Source of the DNA: Smittium mucronatum
Taxonomy: Eukaryota > Kickxellomycota > Harpellomycetes > Harpellales > Legeriomycetaceae
Reading direction: 5' to 3'
Assembly (NCBI GenBank): GCA_001953115.1
Contig: LSSL01000241.1
Location: 1 to 45,531 of the forward strand
Length of the DNA: 45,531 nt
Position numbers and translations under genes: made by a program. The notes under the pieces were generated by a model that made no database searches, was not told where the DNA came from, and saw nothing but the letters and a program-made list of their open reading frames with translations. Shown piece by piece: positions 22,735-34,342 of this stretch (its first letter is position 1; every line of letters starts with the position of its first letter).

Positions 22735-25700
22735 TTAAACCATATAAATCTCCACTGGGTAATCGGAATAAAACTTTATTTCATATCTTATTTCCGAGCT
22801 CTTGTCCATCACCATAGGAACGAGATAATACTCTGTATTCTTACCAGCTAAAATGGCTCTGCCAATAACCGCACCCTAAAAGCCATCAAACACAGTTAGT
22901 ATCATCAGCTTAATAAACGAGATTTAGATAAAATTTCTTAAAAAAGCCAATGCTTTCAGTTATTCATATAAATAAAAGATATGGTACCTGAGGTGAATTG
23001 CTGAATGGTCCCGATGTTGCCACTAGCTCATCGGAATTTGTACCAAGGCCTCTGGCCTTAAATATCTTTAACCCAATGAACGGGATATCTTCTTCCCCAA
23101 CGGAAACCATCCTTGCAAGCACATAAGTGGGATGTCCCACTTTTATTTTGAAGACTTGGTGATAGGAAGTTTCTAAATTCTTTGGACTATTTTTTGATTC
23201 AATCATAGGAACAGGTTATTATAAATCCATATTTAAAATCCTAATAGCTTTAAAAATCCCAAACCCAATATCAATTTTTATAACCAAATGTTAGATTTTA
23301 CTTACAATAACCCCGTTAAAGATTTGAAAAGCATTCCCTATATAAGAAAAAAGGATCATATATTCACTAACAAATATCTGCAATAAAACAAATAATATTT
23401 TCTTGATTTTTTACTACCTTTCCTTCCCTCTGTAACGGAGTTAGATTAAAGTCAAAATTCAAACAAGTAGTAATCTTGAATGTTCCATATCGCATATTAT
23501 CAAAAGTTGAAACTAGCACAGTATACTTCGATTCTAAATTTTTAAATTTAATATGCATGCAAATTTTGTCCTAAATTATCAAAGTCTAAATTAGGTTTAC
23601 CAGTCAAGTTTTCTAATTTAACCGAGCACATGTTTCTTCTATAACTCCCTGAATGGCACACTGTGTTTACTGTAGAAGCCCTAAAAATTTCCAAAAAATA
23701 AAAAATCAAGTCATTTTGGCATACTAGATCTATAGAAACTTACACCAAAACAAGATATCCTCCACGAAACACTCTAATTTGAATTGGGTCTTCGATTTTA
23801 GTTTCTAGTAATAAACATCCATACGCAGGCTTTTGTTCATTTCCATCTCCTCTAATGATTTCAAGGCAAAATTGGGGATTGTGAAGGTAATCTACCATTG
23901 ATGAGTTACCACCTGTCAAAAATAGTTCAGATATTTTTATGTCATTCCATATTGTCATATCTCCTCGCTCTCCAAAAAAAAAAGAGATAAAAAATACTAT
24001 AAAACTATCAATGTTACCAGAATTTTCAAAACTCCATTTATGTGATATTTGGCTGGAAAATTCAAATTTTGGAATCTGTGTTAGTTGAAAAGGATCGCTT
24101 GAATATGCCGAGAGACTAAAGTATAGGGTTTTTGAATGATCTTTTTGCTCAACAACAATCGTAAAATCATCATAACTTTTGTTTTCAATTTCTAATGCGA
24201 CTAGAATGTACGGGCTATTTACATATTCACCCAATCTAAACGCCCCGCCAACTTCAGAAACTCTTTGACTCAGAAAGTTATTTCTTGGACTGAGATATTC
24301 CTCGTTTTCAGATAATTTTTTGTTGTTTGATTTATTAAGGTAGACATGTAGTGCAATGTAATCTGTATTTTCTCCCGTCTTCACAATATGTTTGCTTAAA
24401 AGAAGCCAAACTGTCGATTTTCCCCCGTTCCTATTTAGTTTCAAGCTGAATTGGGGATTATAATCTAAAAAGCATAGATTGACATAGAATAAATTGATCG
24501 ATTAAATTGGGACAGTTGTTTAGTAGACTTGAAGTTTTTCTTACACATGTTTATCCGCTGTTTTTCCAGATTAGAGTGATATTCCCATTCGCTAATAAAA
24601 AATGCCAAGTTATAAAGAAATGAAGTTAAGCATTGACTGCAAATAAAAGATTAAATTTTGTAAATTTTAATCAAAGATTAAATGATTACAAGTGTAATAT
24701 GTCATTATATCGAAACATCCATGGGTTCCAATTCAGGTGAAAAGAATCGAAATATAAAAGTAAAGAGTCGTAATCTATCCAAAAAACCCCTATATTTAAG
24801 AGTTTTTATAGTTAATCATTTCGATTGGTTCATCATTTAGTTTGAAAAATAAATATCCAAATTTTGGCTACATATCAAGAGTGGATGTACAAGTAAAATT
24901 AATGAATATACGATGAATAGATATTTACCCTGATCCTTAAATATATCTTGATCTGGATCATAATCAAGCTTTAGAGTCAAGCTTCTTGTCCATGATTCTT
25001 TATCTACAGAACTGAACTTTCCTTTCCAACTAAATTGGCTCCAGGGGTTTTTTACCTTTATCAATTTTTTTGAGTCAACTTCAAATAAATCCAAGATAGC
25101 ATAGGCATGAGATGAAACCAGCCCAAGGCTTAATCTATCTTGCTTGCTTATATCCCCTGTGGCTATGGTCATTAACAAATTTCCTGGCGCAAAACAGAAT
25201 ATAAATTTTTTTTATATAACAGGAAAATCTAATTCTAGTAAAATGAATTTTAACCATACCATTTTTCAAACCTTTGAAAATCCGATTCCAAAATTCGTCC
25301 TTATTGAACATATCGCTATTGAATAGAAAGAAAATTTATAAAAAATAATATAATCAATAAACTTAAAAAAAAGTATTAAAAAGTTGTAGCTATTACTTGT
25401 CATTTATGAACACATGTTCAGGTATCCAATTAGTTAATATACTGAGGATTGATCGGGTGTCCGCAGAAGAAAGGTTATAATAAAAAAAGATGGCTTTAAC
25501 TGAATTTTAAATTTTGAAAAATAAAAAAATAGCATTTGAGAGTATCTAACGAGTAAATACTTTAGATCGACACTGGAATTTCTAAATAAGTGTATAATTT
25601 TTTTTAATATGTTCAAGGGTTATTGTTCGGAATGGAAAACTATAAAACTGATAAGAAATAATTTTAAAAAAAACTTACGATCCCGGGAAACCATACCCTC

Positions 25701-27538
25701 CCATCACTTTTAGATACTAGTAGGAAAGAAAAAGATAATTAAATGGATGTGGTAGATAAATATTTAGACATTATTTATAGACAATTATAAATTCCTACGG
25801 ATTTTTCAATAAGAGGTACCCAAAAAGTGTTGTCAGAGGAATATGTACACATGAGTTGGCCTGATGGTGATAAAGGGACGTAGTCGTCAATTTCTGAAAA
25901 CAATAAATAGAAATAATTAGATATAAAAGATCAATATAAATTAAAAGTAAGAGAATGATTATTATGTTGGTTATCGAGATAAATGAGAAAACTAGGCATT
26001 ACCGACCTAAAATAATGAAATTAAAATTAACATCTTATTATATATGATTTAAAACGGATGAAAAAAAGGTTAGATATTTAAAAAATGATTCATAGAAACG
26101 TACTTTTCTCCAAAGACCGTTAATAAACAATTTAGCGACGTATTTTCCAGATGGATTTAGGAATGGTAAAGAATGGGAATTTTGCGGATAAAGTAGACTT
26201 CGAATTATCTGAGTAAAAAAATGGGAATAGTTTAGAATTTAAGAAAATGCTGATAGTTTTTAATCAAAATGTAATTTAAGGGAAGATAGGGTAGAGAAAT
26301 GTCGAGATTTTCGAACTAACCGGGGTTCCATATTTCAGCTCGTACTCAGCGCAGACAATCAAAGAAGCCACAAGGGAGCAATCAGTGACGACGTCTTGCG
26401 TAATACACTCGCTTTTGTGTATGGCATTGAATTTGGAAAAATAGGTTTTTTGGTTTAGAAAACTAAAGACCCTTTGAAGTAAAAAAAATGCTAAATAAAC
26501 CTTGTTCTATCCATGTTATCGGGTTGATCCTTATATATGATACTTATTCTTTTCCATTGCCCAAACTGTCTAATTTGCTCCTGTGATAAAGAAAGTTTTC
26601 CGTTTGGGTCTCTGAGATTAAGAAACAATTTTTTTAGTAAATAATTTGAAGTTTTTTAGAAGGGTATGGAATAGACATACGTAAAAAGGGTGTTGGAAGG
26701 TTTTAGTATAGAGTCTTGATCTTCCCATGGGATAAGAGCTATCCCGTTGACGTAGGATGTGTTAGAAACCACATTATATTCGTATTTAGAAAGTTTTTTA
26801 TTTATTGTGAAATTGTTTTGAGCACTGGAGATGATAGAAGTGGGGGTAGGAACTGAAGATTTATTTTGGCTGTTTTTGGGGGTATTATTAACTGTACTCG
26901 TATTTTTTTAAAAGAATTAAAAATAAAGGAAAAAAATTAAAATCGGAAAAGTTTGTGGCACGGAAAATTTTGCTATAAAATAACACTAATATGCTAGATA
27001 TTGAGGGTACCTTTGGGTTGCCTTTGGGCGACTGATTTGATATTTTCGGCACATCCAAAAACCTCCAACATTTTTTTTTTGACCGACTGGATGTTTTTTT
27101 TATCCTTTGATTCTAATAGAAATGGAATAGTGAGATTTAAAGTAAAAACAGGTATTTAACAGGATAAATAGGGAATCTAGTACCGATTATATATATATTT
27201 AACAATTCTAGAGAATCGATATAATTCTGAAAAGCACTTGAGAAGTTGCGAAGCTTTTCTAATTCTTGAGCTTCTGATATAAGTCTATTACTTTTTGAGA
27301 GTATTGGATTTGTAGAAAGTCTTTCTAATAAAACAAAAATCTGATTTCTTAGAGATGAATATTTAGAAATAGCGTTTTTTAGGAATGTTCTCGTGCTTTC
27401 AGGGTGATTGCCTATGGAAATAAATTAAATTAAATAAAAAAATTTCTAATGGCGGAAAAGGAAACTTAAAAATAAGAGATATTTTAGGTAGGCCTTCAGA
27501 ATATTAGAAAAGAAACCTTTTAATGCCTTTTCCGAATC
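22735..27538 (-). CDS. Calpain-7/PalB/Rim13-type cysteine protease
   Basis: Fungal relatives act with ESCRT-III in alkaline-pH signalling by processing PacC/Rim101. Twenty-one exons were traced (minus strand, 5' to 3'): 27538-27466, 27411-27184, 27112-27011, 26891-26681, 26611-26501, 26411-26321, 26208-26100, 25893-25799, 25716-25679, 25581-25561, 25441-25397, 25315-25260, 25183-24929, 24789-24690, 24591-24545, 24464-23744, 23680-23601, 23533-23418, 23337-23306, 23186-22988, 22875-22735. They sum to 957 codons with every junction in phase. The first coding exon with the ATG is unresolved (possibly near 27739). Order: MIT-like helices (SEKALKGFFSNILKAYL), linker, INGIALIPW-type pre-protease motif, CysPc domain with Cys253 (VVTDCSLVASL), His419 (VSSHAYAILD) and Asn439 (VKNPWSQF), numbered from the first traced codon, a C2-like domain from YNPQFSL, then a second ending at EIYMV. 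The whole catalytic triad is present. Confidence 0.88.
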
Positions 27539-28314
27539 CTATAAAAAATACCGAAGCAAAAACAAAACATGTAGTTAGAAATATGAAAAAACAAAAAAGA
27601 ATAGTTTTTATATCAATACGTTAACTATAGAGTTATATAACGATATCGAACGTAGCAGAGAGCTAACATCAGCGAATTGATCTGAACATGTGGAGATATT
27701 TTTAATCTTGATGTACAACGAAAGGAGGGATATGTTCATTATTATTATTATTAGAAGTGTTTTTCTCTTAATTGCTTGAATAAATATTCTATAAAGAGTA
27801 GCTATTTGAAGCAGTGTGACCGATAATATAGCTTGATTGATGCATTGCGTTAATTGATATCTAATAACGCTACAGATAATATAGCCATAATTAAATACTG
27901 ATTTTGCACACTTCAAGCGAAGTTGTTGGCCCAATAATATTAATGTTAATAACGTAATATTATAAATGTTTTTTTTATAAAGTTATTTCCAAAAACAACA
28001 ATTTGAGTTAATCACAGGAACTTTCCAAAAACAGCAATTCGAATTACCCTCATTTCCTGCCTGGAGGAGCCAATACTATTATTGGCCACTATAAGCAAAG
28101 GAAGTCCCGATTAAAAATGAACAATTTGGATTTCTATTAAACGTGTTGAGCTGATTTGGTTCCAAGTTTGGAAGGTATAAAAGATACGTTACATAACTGT
28201 AAGTATCTTATCAAAGTAGACAGGTTAAATACATTTGGTGTTTAGCTTAGGTTAGAATCCACCATCCAGTCCCTGTTCATTCTCCCAAAAGTCTAGTTAT
28301 TCTCCATAATCTCC
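27539..28314. other. Divergent intergenic/5' region between the calpain and hydrolase genes
   Basis: Contains the unresolved 5' exon(s) of the calpain gene and the promoter of the hydrolase gene. A minus-strand frame through 27608-27934 has no in-frame ATG near its upstream end and no clear MIT match, so I do not call it an exon. The ATG at 27737-27739 (minus) opens MNISLLSLYIK in the same frame and could be the calpain start after splicing. Confidence 0.45.
27986..28057 (+). repeat. 36-bp tandem duplication
   Basis: TTTCCAAAAACAACAATTTG at 27986 recurs at 28022 with three substitutions over 25 bases. The second halves of the units have diverged more. It lies about 260 bp upstream of the hydrolase start codon. 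Confidence 0.7.
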
Positions 28315-29359
28315 ATGAATCGGCAGTTTAATCTTTTTACCTTATTTTCTCGTGGATACAGTAGCAACTCTCACGCTGTGCCTCCGAGATACTTGAAAAT
28401 CGATCCAACGAGTGAAGGAGCCAACTCCTCTCCTTTGGTTCTTTTGCACGGCTTGCTTGGCTCTAAAAAAAATTGGACGTCTTTATCGAAGAGATTCAGT
28501 AAAGATCTAAAGCGTACAGTCTATGCTCTAGATTTGCGAAATCACGGCGAGTCTGAGCATGTCAGACCACATGATTACCAATCCATGAGCGAAGATGTTT
28601 TGGAATTTATAAAGAAAAACGATATAGTTAACCCTATAGTCCTGGGGCACTCAATGTAATTTTTTATTTTCTTCTCAGATATCTTCCTACTTCTTTTATA
28701 TGCATCCCCACAGGAAATCGGCGTTAATATTGAGGTTTGTTATTCCACGATTCCTTTAAATTTTTAGGGGGGGTAAGGTGGCTATGGTTGCATCTCTCAC
28801 AGAGCCTGATATTTTTTCCTCGCTTATTGTTGAAGATATGTCTCCGGTATATTCCGATGTTGGGGCAGAAAATATGAGATACGTAATTGGGCTGAAAGAG
28901 ATCGTCGAGGCCAAAGTCAAATCTTTAAAACAAGCCGATGAGATCTTGAAAAAATACGATTCGGATTTAACTGTAAGGCAATTTATTCTAACAAACATAT
29001 ATTTTGATAAGGCCTCCAAGGTTTATGTTTCAAGGATACCTCTTGATATTATCGGGCCCTCCCTTGATAATCTTTCAGAATGGGACATGGATATATCCAA
29101 AAGATTCAACAAACCTTCTCTTTTAATCGGCGGCACTAAATCCAGCCGTGTAACCCCTGAAGGGATAAAAATATTCCGAACTTATTTTCCGGATTCAGAT
29201 GTTTCTTTCATAGATTCTGGTCATTGGGGTAACATCTCTAATATCTATTTTATATCTGCGCATCTATATAATTTAACTTATTTTTGTATAGTTCATTCCG
29301 AAAAACCTGAAGAGTTTGTACAAATCGTTGAAAGCTTTATAAATAAAAATAAGCTTTAG
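28315..29359 (+). CDS. ABHD11/Imo32-type mitochondrial alpha/beta hydrolase
   Basis: Serine hydrolase of the ABHD11 family; mammalian ABHD11 is mitochondrial and preserves the lipoylated 2-oxoglutarate dehydrogenase complex, while yeast Imo32 is a matrix protein of unclear substrate. Exons 28315-28655, 28768-29228, 29292-29359 give 289 residues, usual for the family. The N-terminus (MNRQFNLFTLFSRGYSS) is a plausible matrix-targeting peptide. Motifs: PLVLLHGLLGSKKNW (40-54, oxyanion HG), ALDLRNHGES (71-80), the nucleophile elbow GHSMGGK (111-117, Ser113) formed across the first splice junction, VEDMSPV, and the histidine motif SGHWVHSEKPEEF across the second. The intron at 28656-28767 ends in a run of seven G; only the chosen acceptor gives GHSMGGK. 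The second intron (29229-29291) is 63 bp with no in-frame stop. The gene converges on the HIG1 gene, with 86 bp between their stops. Confidence 0.92.
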
Positions 29360-29445
29360 TTTATTGTATAGTCTTAATAAATCTTAGAAACTCATTTAAA
29401 TAAAAACATGTTAACGTTTTTGAATAATTGATATAACAAGAAACT

Positions 29446-29799
29446 TTAATCTTCTTCAGCAAAGACCGATTTTTTGGTCTCCTCTGGCTTCAATTTGGCT
29501 TTTTCAGCATTGAGGGCTTGGCGTTCGAGCTTGATCCAATCCAAATCTTTAATTACAGTAGCTCTTCCGGTTTTAAAATCTTCTTTGGAGTTTTTGTAGG
29601 CGTACCAAACTAAAGCTGATACTGTCAATCCCTGGAAAAGAACTCTCAATCTCATCCCCCATTGTGAAGTATTCTGATTTCTCTTATAAATTCCAAATGC
29701 AGCCATCAAAAAAGCAGCTGTCGTCAACCCAATTCCAGCCATAACCAGAGGCTCCTCAGACAGCTTCCTTGATACTTTATGGCTTGCAGTCTCCTTCAT
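29446..29799 (-). CDS. RCF1: HIG1-domain protein, Rcf1-like respiratory supercomplex factor
   Basis: Rcf1 is an inner mitochondrial membrane protein that binds cytochrome c oxidase and promotes III-IV supercomplexes. This intronless frame of 117 residues starts at the first ATG. It has the HIG1 entry motif SEEPLVMAGIGLTTAAF (14-30), a first membrane hairpin segment (about 18-36), the loop with the hallmark QX3RXRX3Q (Gln46, Arg50, Arg52, Gln56, in QWGMRLRVLFQG), a second membrane segment (about 54-68), then a charged C-terminal helix rich in Lys and Glu (DLDWIKLERQALNAEKAK). Length and the single HIG1 unit favour Rcf1 over Rcf2. The C-terminal helix is the family's coiled-coil tail. Confidence 0.92.
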   Translation of the reverse strand: MKETASHKVSRKLSEEPLVMAGIGLTTAAFLMAAFGIYKRNQNTSQWGMRLRVLFQGLTVSALVWYAYKNSKEDFKTGRATVIKDLDWIKLERQALNAEKAKLKPEETKKSVFAEED

Positions 29800-30509
29800 A
29801 TTTTTACAGACTCGATATTACTCAAATAATAATACTTGCAGCTATTAATTCATAAACAGCATGGTATCTTGGATTTTTTCATTTCATATTGTAGTTTCTT
29901 TTTTTCTACTACTTTTTTTTTGGCGTCCAAATTACTTTTTCTGCTTGCTTAGATTGTCTGGTAATAATAATATCCTGTGTTCAATCTCTCGCCAATCCAT
30001 GACTTTTCGTTTTAGTTTTAATCTCCAACCTCCATTTGATCATCGAACCAAATGACAATCTCCCCTTTTTACTTTACCCAATTAATTCCCTATTTATTAA
30101 TTGATCCCAACCGTAATAAATACTTTTATTAATGCACTTTGCCTTATAAGAAAATATCGCTTTATCTCAATTGAATGCAGTATATTGGCTATCCATAACC
30201 ACTCTAAACTCTCCTTTATATCGCCAATGGAGCTGATTGATTAGTAACTACACCTCCACATATGGGAGATTCTTTTCAAGGCCAAGATTCATTTTAGCAT
30301 GTAAAACATTACCAGTATTATAGCTTAATCACAATTAAACCAATAAATATCTGTAGAACATCTGATCCAATAAAATTTTTACATTTCGCCAATGGCCGAT
30401 TTCTTTTTTCAATTCCAACTCTAGAATACCCAACAAATTTAAACTTTATCTTGGTGCCATATTTCCAAATTAGAAAAGCGGTAAAAATTAGGGATTAGAT
30501 ATGGGAGGG
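29800..30509. other. Intergenic region upstream of the HIG1 gene
   Basis: About 700 bp of A+T-rich DNA between the HIG1 start codon and the left end of the MULE element. A 64-codon frame at 29861-30055 is Phe-rich and unrecognised. No RNA gene or clear repeat was seen. Confidence 0.5.
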
Positions 30510-30893
30510 TTAAAAATATCTGCATACAAAATTAATCAATCATATACAGTGTTGGTCGTTTCCATACAAAATTCATCGGTTACGGGACATTTCACTTATT
30601 TCCAATTGACCTACATGACATTTCACCCAATTTATGACCACTAATAATTAAGCATTATTCACATATTTTTAAAGGGTTTATTTCATACAAATTAGATATT
30701 TTTACTGGAGAAGTATATTTTGATTTTAACTCATAATAGGCTGCATAATTAGGTGAAATGTCATTTAGGTCAAATATCCCGACACCAAATCCATCAGTCT
30801 CATACAAATTATTTTTTTGTCCAATAATATCATCATGAAGATAAGTACTCATATACAAATCGACCACTGTTAATCTATTGGATCGATATTTTT
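30510..30893 (+). repeat. Left terminal inverted repeat of the MULE, split by an insertion
   Basis: 30510-30577 and 30791-30893 together are the reverse complement of 34343-34506 with modest divergence. Within it the motif ATACAAA(A)TT recurs four times (about 30524, 30564, 30803, 30853), a spacing that could reflect repeated transposase-binding sites. Confidence 0.85.
30578..30790. mobile_element. MITE nested in the MULE terminal repeat
   Basis: 213 bp present in the left MULE repeat and absent from the right one. Its own ends are inverted: GGTTACGGGACATTT and GACCTACATGACATTTCACC at the left are mirrored by the rightmost 55 bp, with an extra 14-17 bases on the left. CATC on both sides (30574-30577, 30792-30795) may be the target duplication. 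It has no coding capacity. Confidence 0.75.
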
Positions 30894-31089
30894 TGATCTT
30901 TCTTTAGAAAAAAATAATTATGGCAACCAAAATATTAAATTCTTTCCAAATAATGCACGAAAGTAAAGATTAAATCTCTTTATTTATATTAAAAAAATTT
31001 AGTAGCTTCCAAATAACCCAGAAAAATAAAAATAAATCGAAAAGAAGTTGAAGAACTTCTCGGGCTGAAGGATGATAATAAAGTTAAAA

Positions 31090-33345
31090 TATGGGTGATT
31101 CGTACAAGAAGAGTCTTAAAAGAGTATACGCAGACACTTTTCTTCTGTAGGGACAAAGAAAAGGGCCCTTGAAACGCTCTTGCCAAAATAGATGTATGTA
31201 AAAATTGCTTAAAAAGAATATATATAGCTAATGAACATTCAGAGGGTTGTTAATAGCTGGATTACAACTAGATGACAAAAATTCGGTATTAAATATCTAC
31301 GAAAAAGGCACAAAANNNNNNNNNNNNNNNNNNNNNNNNNNNNNNNNNNNNNNNNNNNNNNNNNNNNNNNNNNNNNNNNNNNNNNNNNNNNNNNNNNNNN
31401 NNNNNNNNNNNNNNNNNNNNNNNNNNNNNNNNNNNNNNNNNNNNNNNNNNNNNNNNNNNNNNNNNNNNNNNNNNNNNNNNNNNNNNNNNNNNNNNNNNNN
31501 NNNNNNNNNNNNNNNNNNNNNNNNNNNNNNNNNNNNNNNNNNNNNNNNNNNNNNNNNNNNNNNNNNNNNNNNNNNNNNNNNNNNNNNNNNNNNNNNNNNN
31601 NNNNNNNNNNNNNNNNNNNNNNNNNNNNNNNNNNNNNNNNNNNNNNNNNNNNNNNNNNNNNNNNNNNNNNNNNNNNNNNNNNNNNNNNNNNNNNNNNNNN
31701 NNNNNNNNNNNNNNNNNNNNNNNNNNNNNNNNNNNNNNNNNNNNNNNNNNNNNNNNNNNNNNNNNNNNNNNNNNNNNNNNNNNNNNNNNNNNNNNNNNNN
31801 NNNNNNNNNNNNNNNNNNNNNNNNNNNNNNNNNNNNNNNNNNNNNNNNNNNNNNNNNNNNNNNNNNNNNNNNNNNNNNNNNNNNNNNNNNNNNNNNNNNN
31901 NNNNNNNNNNNNNNNNNNNNNNNNNNNNNNNNNNNNNNNNNNNNNNNNNNNNNNNNNNNNNNNNNNNNNNNNNNNNNNNNNNNNNNNNNNNNNNNNNNNN
32001 AACTTTCTTCCATTGCGGATTTACAGTATTCTGTCAAATAACAGGGGAAAAAATGCTCGAGGAAACCATTTAACAACAACCTTATTAAAAAAAACCATCG
32101 AAAATATGAAATCAGAGTTTGGGAAACCATTTATAACCGGTTACAATCCATAACCAGGTACTTCTATATATTAAAAATATTTTTTCATTGCATTATTAAT
32201 TTACATCTTTAAATTAAATGAGAATATTCATGACTTCAGAGGCTCTAATAAAAATTACATGCAAATCAGAGAACATCCATATGGACGCTACGTATAAGCT
32301 AATAGACTTGGGATATCCCACCATAGTAGCAGGAGCTATCTATTTGAACGGATATTTCATACTCAGCTGAATAAAGATTTCAAAAAACCAGAACACATCA
32401 AGCTACTTGTGAGCGCTGAAATAAATGGAAAAGGTAGCAGAATTACACGGTTTGACTTTTAATCCTAGATAATTTATTGCCGATTCAGATCGGCAGATTT
32501 TAAGAGCCATCAAGATATTCAGACCTATGTGTAAAATAATAATTTTTTGGGCACATGTGTATAGGAATATACATAAATTAGTTAAATCACGCCCAGAAAC
32601 TTTTCATTTTTTTTAATGTGATATTAGGTACATAAAGCTTTCAAATAATGATGAAACCTTCAAAGGAGTCTATTTATTATTGAAAAAAAAAAGTGGAAGG
32701 ATTTAGATGAAATAAATTCAATCATCAGTAAATTTGAAGAAAATTGTATTAAAAAAATTCTGAGTGGTATGAAGGTGCTTATCCCCTAGCAAATATTATT
32801 AAAAACTCATTAATAAAGTTAAACCTTACTATTAAGAGTAGGTATCTTGTTTGGAAAAATTCCAATTTACTATAATTCATTCCTCCGTATTTTTCAATTT
32901 TGGAGGAGGTGGGTTACATCAAAAAATGCAACTTTGATAAGCCAACATACGACAGAACTTCCTTTATAGAAAAATATTTCGTATTGTTTTTTTACAATTT
33001 GGACATTCATAATCGGGGGGAAAATATGGCTATTTCTTACAGCCAATTAACTGAAGAATTTCTAACCGAATTTTTAATAAAAGAGAAGTGTAGCTCGTAG
33101 CAAAGCTTAAAATAACACCCGATTTTTAACAGCAGAATTTCTTTCGTTAGGTAATTCTTTTATATAGATAATTGGATGTTTTTATGTTCCTGCATTAGCT
33201 TTTTAAAAAACAAGAAATTCCGCCACATTTACTTTTATCTTAAAAGAGGTGGAAGACTACATCTAATTAATTTCACATATTCGGGAATGAAAAACAACTG
33301 TGGGAGACCAAAAGCAATAGCTAAAAACCCAGCACTTACTAAAAA
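31090..33345 (+). pseudogene. Broken MULE transposase with FLYWCH-like and SWIM zinc fingers
   Basis: Seen in order across several frames: a finger-like segment LFFCRDKEKGP...DVCKNCLKR...NEHSEGC (about 31135-31250); a helix AGLQLDDKNSVLNIYEKGTK running into the gap; after it the core with first Asp in ENIHMDATYKLIDLGYP (about 32272-32320), second Asp in FIADSDRQILRAI (about 32472-32510) and the conserved IIFWAHVYRNIHKLV block (to about 32585); a WYEGAYPLANIIKNSLIK segment (about 32763-32820) where the expected catalytic Glu has been replaced; and a SWIM finger FLCSCISFLKNKKFRHIYF (about 33180-33235), its third Cys now Arg, followed by a GRPKAIAKNPALTK tail. Stops and frame changes show it is inactive. 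MULE transposases cut and paste using a DDE core. Confidence 0.75.
31316..32000. other. Assembly gap (685 N)
   Basis: Unknown bases inside the MULE transposase remnant. The long open frames that span it are artefacts of the gap. Its stated length may be an estimate. Confidence 1.
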
Positions 33346-34342
33346 TTATATTTTATATTTTATATTTTATCTTCAGTCTTTAATAATTATGTTTAAATTA
33401 TTTTAAATAAAAATTTGACAAAATAATACATTTTAAAGATTATGTGCATAAAATCATTTCAGCCAACTTTCTGTTAAAATCAAACAATTAAAATTTTTAT
33501 ATTGAAACCAGTGTAATTTTTGTTTAGTTTATACATCGATATTACCTTAATAAAAACTACACATTTCCTTCTCATAAACACAAAGAGATTAAAAATCGAA
33601 ACTATAAATTGATTTTTAGGCAATTGGTTTCATCCCGTACGCTATGTATATTTGATTGAAAGCTTGCATATTTTATTTTTAAACAATCAATTTTAGCCGT
33701 TCAAGGCCCCCAAATAACCATGGACTAACATTTCCAACTAATTTGGTAATCCATGTAGTTTAATGTATGCGTTTTTAGTAAAATAGTACCTAAAACACCC
33801 CAAAATATGTTTTTATATACAAAAAAAATTCCTTAATTCACGAGTTTCTTACTTATACTATGTGTATTGAGTTAAAAAAATCAATCAATCAAGATCCAAC
33901 TTTCAAAAATTAGCTCTTCAATAGATCCGAGTTTTTTTATTTTCTTGAATTAGGAGGTCTATTGAAAGAAAAATTGGCAGTAAAGTAGGCGTTAGTAATA
34001 ATATTTTAAAAAAATTAAAAATTCATCAGTTCAACTAATCAAAATTTAAGTATTACCCTCATCGAATCTTTTTGTTATATCCTTAAAAAGGTTTCGACAT
34101 TCTATGGGATAAAAAACGAAAAGGTAATCTCTATATTCAATAAAAAGTGGGTTGTGATATTCTTAAATTAATTCTAACAGTTTTATTTTTAATATAATGA
34201 TGAGATAGAAATATAGTATTATTAGGGGATGAGAAATTTCTAAAAGTTATGATGAGATTTTTATTTATAATTAGGATTTCTTGATCATTAAATTCACACC
34301 GAAATGTACTTTTTTTTATCTATCTGTCATATTCGAATATGG

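Noticed and set aside
23367..23558. 63-codon minus-strand frame as a separate small protein or calpain C-terminus
   Set aside because: Its conserved part is the calpain exon 23418-23533; splicing onward to 23337-23306 and 23186-22988 restores the rest of the C2-like domains in frame.
27608..27934. 108-codon minus-strand frame as the first calpain exon
   Set aside because: No ATG at its upstream end, hydrophobic composition unlike a MIT domain, and no convincing donor in phase with the exon at 27538.
30655..30867. 70-codon minus-strand frame near the MULE end
   Set aside because: It spans the junction between the nested MITE and the MULE terminal repeat, so it is a by-product of the insertion.
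31247..32130. Long frames of 264 and 277 codons on both strands
   Set aside because: They consist mainly of the assembly gap; the real bases on either side are MULE fragments.
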